Below are positions 5,041 to 7,479 of a DNA stretch of 7,479 nucleotides, piece after piece (position 1 is the first letter of the stretch; each line of letters begins with the position of its first letter). This stretch comes from Sphingomonas sp. GTDB lineage: Bacteria > Pseudomonadota > Alphaproteobacteria > Sphingomonadales > Sphingomonadaceae. The notes under the pieces are model-generated. The model saw nothing but the letters and a program-made list of their open reading frames with translations. It had not been told where the DNA came from and made no database searches. Position numbers and translations under genes: made by a program. The stretch covers positions 1 to 7,479 of the forward strand of contig JAFBAM010000015.1 in assembly GCA_019247755.1 (NCBI GenBank), written 5' to 3'.

Positions 5041-6546
5041 TTAACCGAAAAGGATGTCCGAGGTGGAGATCGCGCCCGACTGGCTAACGATCGCCAGGTC
5101 GACCGTCCCGTTGTTGTCGAGATCGATGAGCATCGTGCTCCCACTGTAATGCACGTGCGAGGCGTCGGTGTGCAGCGCCCTGAGATCGAGCTTGTCCACG
5201 CCAGCCTGGAAGTCGGTGATGGTGTCGGTGAAGCCCTTCTGGCCGATGACGAACGTGTCGGCCCCGCCGTTGCCGGTATAGGTGTCGTTGCCCGCGCCAC
5301 CGTCAAGACGGTTGCCCACATCATTGCCGATCAGCTTGTCGTTGCCACCGCCGGTCTTCCCGTCCTCGATAACGGTCCCGTAGGCGATGCCGATATTGTC
5401 GCTGAGGAAACCCGGGATTCCGAGCGATGCAGCGCCTCCTTCGAAGATGAAGTTCCACGTCGCCGCACTGAAGTTGGTGCCGTACATCGTGTTCATGCTG
5501 GCAGCCTCAGTTGCGTCCACCACCTCGCTGAAGCCGCTGCTGAAATGGCCTTCGCGAAGGTCGAGCACCGAGTTGTGGGCGAAGCCGCTGAGGTCGAGCG
5601 TGTCATGTCCGCCGGCGTCGTAGATCGTCAGGAACGGGTTCTTGTTGATCGTGAAATCGAAGACGTCCCGGCCCGCAGTCGAATTGAAGCCGTAGGTGGT
5701 GTTTCCTGTCCGCGTCGTCAGGTCGGCGCCGTACATTTTCTGAACCGCGGCGATATCGTCGACCATCGGGGTCTGCGGGGTCTGGTAGTAGCCGCCGGTC
5801 AGCCAGTTCACGAACCCTGTCGCTCCGGTCTCACCGGAGTTGAAATAGGACATGATCGAATATTGATAGGAATCCTGGAAATATTCGGCGTCATGGTCGT
5901 AGGTGATGTTGCCGCCGACCGCGAAATTATAGTCGCCCGGGTGCTCCAGCCCGATCGCGTGGCCAGTTTCGTGTACCAACGTGGTCTGTCCATAGCCGCC
6001 CGGCTGCAGATCGAAATTGTCGGCCTGATCGGGATTGACGAAAGTATCCCCCTGAACGTGACCAAACCGGCCATGTCCGCCGCCAAGGAATGGCGTGTAA
6101 GCAGCAGCCTGCGCCGGCCCCGTCGTCGTATTCATGTAAACGATGTCGGCGCCTGCGCCGTTCACTTCGCGGAACGAGGGCGCGATCAGGTCGTCCCACA
6201 GCTGGATGGCCGCGCGAGCGGCGTCGCGCTGCTCGGCCGTGAAGGGAGTGAAGCCCGTCACGGTGGATCCCAGCGTATCGTAGAGATGGGGGTTGTTGAA
6301 CTGCCCGCCAGGCGCATGCTTGGCGAAGCTGTAAGTGATCACGCTGTTGCCGTTCATCGGCCAGATCGCCCCGCCGCGATTAAGCTGCTGGGCCGCCTGA
6401 TCGAGGGTGAAGATCGGCTTGCCGTTGTAAGCGATGCCATCGCCGTCTGGATCGGGATCGATCAGGGCAAGCGGCTGGGGCATGCCCGATGAGAGCGAGA
6501 TGATTTGGTTGGTAAGGTCCGAAAGGCCGTTGTTGCTACTGGGCAC
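5041..6546 (-). CDS. Serralysin-like M10 zinc metalloprotease with RTX repeats
   Basis: This is a secreted endopeptidase of the serralysin group. After a short N-terminal region (1-50), likely including a propeptide, the protease domain carries the full zinc motif HETGHAIGLEHP (192-203; His192, His196, His202, catalytic Glu193). The Met-turn SIMSYF (230-235) follows, with Met232 and the zinc-contacting Tyr234. PMVDDIAAVQKMYG (260-273) closes the catalytic domain as in known serralysins. The C-terminal part contains a few calcium-binding RTX nonapeptides (about 400-435, GGNDKLIGN and GGAGNDTYTGNGGADTF). It ends in SDILFG, fitting an uncleaved C-terminal type I secretion signal. There is no Sec signal peptide. 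The length (501) is normal. The start is GTG, supported by AGGGGG 5 nt upstream. No type I exporter or inhibitor gene lies in the window, so export must depend on distant genes. The natural substrate is unknown. Confidence 0.95.
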   Translation of the reverse strand: MPSSNNGLSDLTNQIISLSSGMPQPLALIDPDPDGDGIAYNGKPIFTLDQAAQQLNRGGAIWPMNGNSVITYSFAKHAPGGQFNNPHLYDTLGSTVTGFTPFTAEQRDAARAAIQLWDDLIAPSFREVNGAGADIVYMNTTTGPAQAAAYTPFLGGGHGRFGHVQGDTFVNPDQADNFDLQPGGYGQTTLVHETGHAIGLEHPGDYNFAVGGNITYDHDAEYFQDSYQYSIMSYFNSGETGATGFVNWLTGGYYQTPQTPMVDDIAAVQKMYGADLTTRTGNTTYGFNSTAGRDVFDFTINKNPFLTIYDAGGHDTLDLSGFAHNSVLDLREGHFSSGFSEVVDATEAASMNTMYGTNFSAATWNFIFEGGAASLGIPGFLSDNIGIAYGTVIEDGKTGGGNDKLIGNDVGNRLDGGAGNDTYTGNGGADTFVIGQKGFTDTITDFQAGVDKLDLRALHTDASHVHYSGSTMLIDLDNNGTVDLAIVSQSGAISTSDILFG

Positions 6547-6551
6547 TTTAT

Positions 6552-6557
6552 CCCCCT
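6552..6557 (-). promoter_or_regulatory. Ribosome binding site deciding the GTG start of the protease
   Basis: Read on the - strand, AGGGGG lies 5 nt (ATAAA) before GTG at 6546-6544. This is the best ribosome site among the - strand genes here and supports the GTG start over the in-frame ATG at residue 22. Confidence 0.7.
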
Positions 6558-6605
6558 GCTGTTGAACGCGGACACGGCCACGAGACCCGATGTGGCGCGA
6601 TTCGG

Positions 6606-6639
6606 GAGCTTCCCAATTCTTCAGGTAATGTCAAACATT
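6606..6639 (-). promoter_or_regulatory. Candidate protease promoter with overlapping palindrome
   Basis: The 130-bp gap upstream of the protease holds an AT-rich stretch (about 6611-6660) that stands out from its surroundings. On the - strand it contains TTGACA (6634-6629), identical to the sigma-70 -35 consensus. The position 17 bp downstream reads AAGCTC (6611-6606), a poor -10 match, so either the promoter is weak and activator-dependent or the match is chance. The -35 sits inside a perfect 5-bp-arm palindrome, AATGT-CAA-ACATT (6627-6639), which could be a regulator site. Confidence 0.3.
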
Positions 6640-6676
6640 TATGGCTGGGTATATTAACTGAGGATAGGCCGCCTGT

Positions 6677-7479
6677 TCAGGCCGGATCCGCAGCCGCTTT
6701 TTCTGCGCCTGACTCATCCGAGGTGCGCCGCAATACGCCGAACCAGATGATCAGCATCGCGATGAGAACAAGCGTTGCGGCGGCGAGGAAGGCGGCGCCG
6801 GGTTCGCCGTGCTCCGCGCCAAAGGCGAGCGTCTGCGTCATCGCGAGCGGACCGATAATCGCCGCGACGCTTGCGACCGAGGCCATGCCTCCTTGCAGTG
6901 CGCCCTGGTTCGATGCGTCGGTCATGCGCGAGAGGAGCGCGTTCATCGACGGATAGACGAGCCCCTGGAGCGCGCTGAAGAAGATGATCGGGTAAACCGC
7001 CCAGCCGGCGCCGACGAGTGCGTAGAGCGCGAAGCTGGTACCGCCGACTAGCATGCCGATGATCACGCTGCGCTGCTCGCCGAAGCGCGCGACAAAGCGG
7101 CCGGTGAGGAAGATCTGCGCTAGTCCCATCGAGACGCCCGCGGCGGCCAGCGACCAGCCGATCTGGGCCGAGGTCCAGTCGAAGCGGATCTTGGCCCAGA
7201 AGGCCCAGGTCGCCGGGTACACGTTATGCGCGATCTGCCAGAGCAATGAGGCGAGGATCAAAGGTGCCGCTGCCGGCGTCCGCCAAAGCGGGCCGAAGGT
7301 GCTCAACGCATTGGCACGGCGCCAGTCGAACGGGCGGCGCCGTTCGGGCGGAAGGGTCTCCGGCAGGGCGAAGAGCACCCAGAGGAAGTTGACCGCGGCG
7401 AGGCTCGCGGCGGCGATGAACGGCGCACGTGTGCCGAAGGTCGCAAGCAGGCCGCCGAGCGCCGGGCCAAGGATGAATC
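6677..7479 (-). CDS. TetA-like MFS (drug:H+ antiporter) transporter, 5' end outside window
   Basis: The reading frame runs off the right edge, and the visible 266 residues are the C-terminal two thirds of a 12-helix inner-membrane exporter. The first visible residues, FILGPALGGLLATFG, are the antiporter motif C of helix 5, as in tetracycline-type DHA1 transporters. Helix 6 ends in VLFALPETL, followed by the basic central loop PPERRRPFDWRRAN, also typical of the TetA/TCR group. About six more helices follow (LILASLLWQIAHN onward), with the repeated loop motif GRFVARFGEQRSV. The tail GAEKAAADPA is soluble. The GTG at 7378 is internal and not the start, since the frame and the family match continue upstream to the window end. 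The drug or metabolite exported is not predictable, and resemblance to TetA does not by itself imply tetracycline resistance. Confidence 0.93.
   Translation of the reverse strand, partial: FILGPALGGLLATFGTRAPFIAAASLAAVNFLWVLFALPETLPPERRRPFDWRRANALSTFGPLWRTPAAAPLILASLLWQIAHNVYPATWAFWAKIRFDWTSAQIGWSLAAAGVSMGLAQIFLTGRFVARFGEQRSVIIGMLVGGTSFALYALVGAGWAVYPIIFFSALQGLVYPSMNALLSRMTDASNQGALQGGMASVASVAAIIGPLAMTQTLAFGAEHGEPGAAFLAAATLVLIAMLIIWFGVLRRTSDESGAEKAAADPA

Noticed and set aside
4208..5044. A 278-codon open frame on the + strand opposite the aminopeptidase gene
   Set aside because: It is a shadow of the M17 gene, whose metal-binding motifs are intact on the - strand. The translation is low in hydrophobic core pattern and shows no motif.
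5149..6492. A 447-codon open frame on the + strand opposite the protease gene
   Set aside because: It is fully antisense to a clearly real serralysin gene, its Val/Glu/Arg/Ala-rich translation shows no domain, and long antisense frames are expected in GC-rich DNA.
6670..6681. GCCTG-TT-CAGGC inverted repeat at the end of the MFS gene as a terminator
   Set aside because: The stem is only 5 bp with a 2-nt loop, overlaps the stop codon and has no U-run after it on the - strand.
7378..7378. GTG at 7378 as the start of the MFS gene
   Set aside because: The frame stays open to the window edge, and the upstream codons encode a recognisable transporter helix (FILGPALGGLL).

Overview
The window is GC-rich, gene-dense bacterial chromosome and reads as an alphaproteobacterium, most likely a member of the Sphingomonadales. 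This rests on the acpP-fabF-mltG gene order, the DSLDIVEL form of the acyl carrier protein, and a MarR regulator / SH3-type cell-wall protein / M17 aminopeptidase cluster whose sequences resemble sphingomonad proteins as I remember them. The placement comes from pattern recognition, not a database search.

Left part (1-2796, + strand): the 3' end of acpP, an intrinsic terminator, then fabF, mltG and a small membrane-protein gene. The last three are joined by two identical GTGA overlaps, in which the GTG start of one gene overlaps the TGA stop of the previous one, so they look like one translationally coupled operon. It links fatty-acid elongation (FabF using AcpP) to control of peptidoglycan strand length (MltG), plus an unrecognised three-helix membrane protein.

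Middle part (2790-4987, - strand): reading leftwards, an M17 leucyl-aminopeptidase-like enzyme, a MarR-type winged-helix regulator, and a short protein that looks like only the N-terminal SH3 part of a C40 (NlpC/P60) peptidase. The SH3 gene overlaps the regulator gene out of frame and runs tail-to-tail into the mltG operon.

Right part (5041-7479, - strand): a serralysin-like M10 zinc metalloprotease with RTX repeats, presumably exported by a type I system encoded elsewhere, then the 3' two thirds of a TetA-like MFS efflux transporter cut by the window edge. No gene-free stretch exceeds 300 bases. The largest gaps are about 130 bp (6547-6676), 112 bp (3478-3589) and 104 bp (148-251).

I see no RNA gene, mobile element, CRISPR array or obvious new defence or biosynthetic system. 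The points most worth a second look are the missing catalytic domain of the C40-type protein and its odd overlap with the MarR gene, the inverted repeats in the leaders of the regulator and the protease, and a strong hairpin without a U-tract between the protease and aminopeptidase genes that shares bases with a second palindrome.
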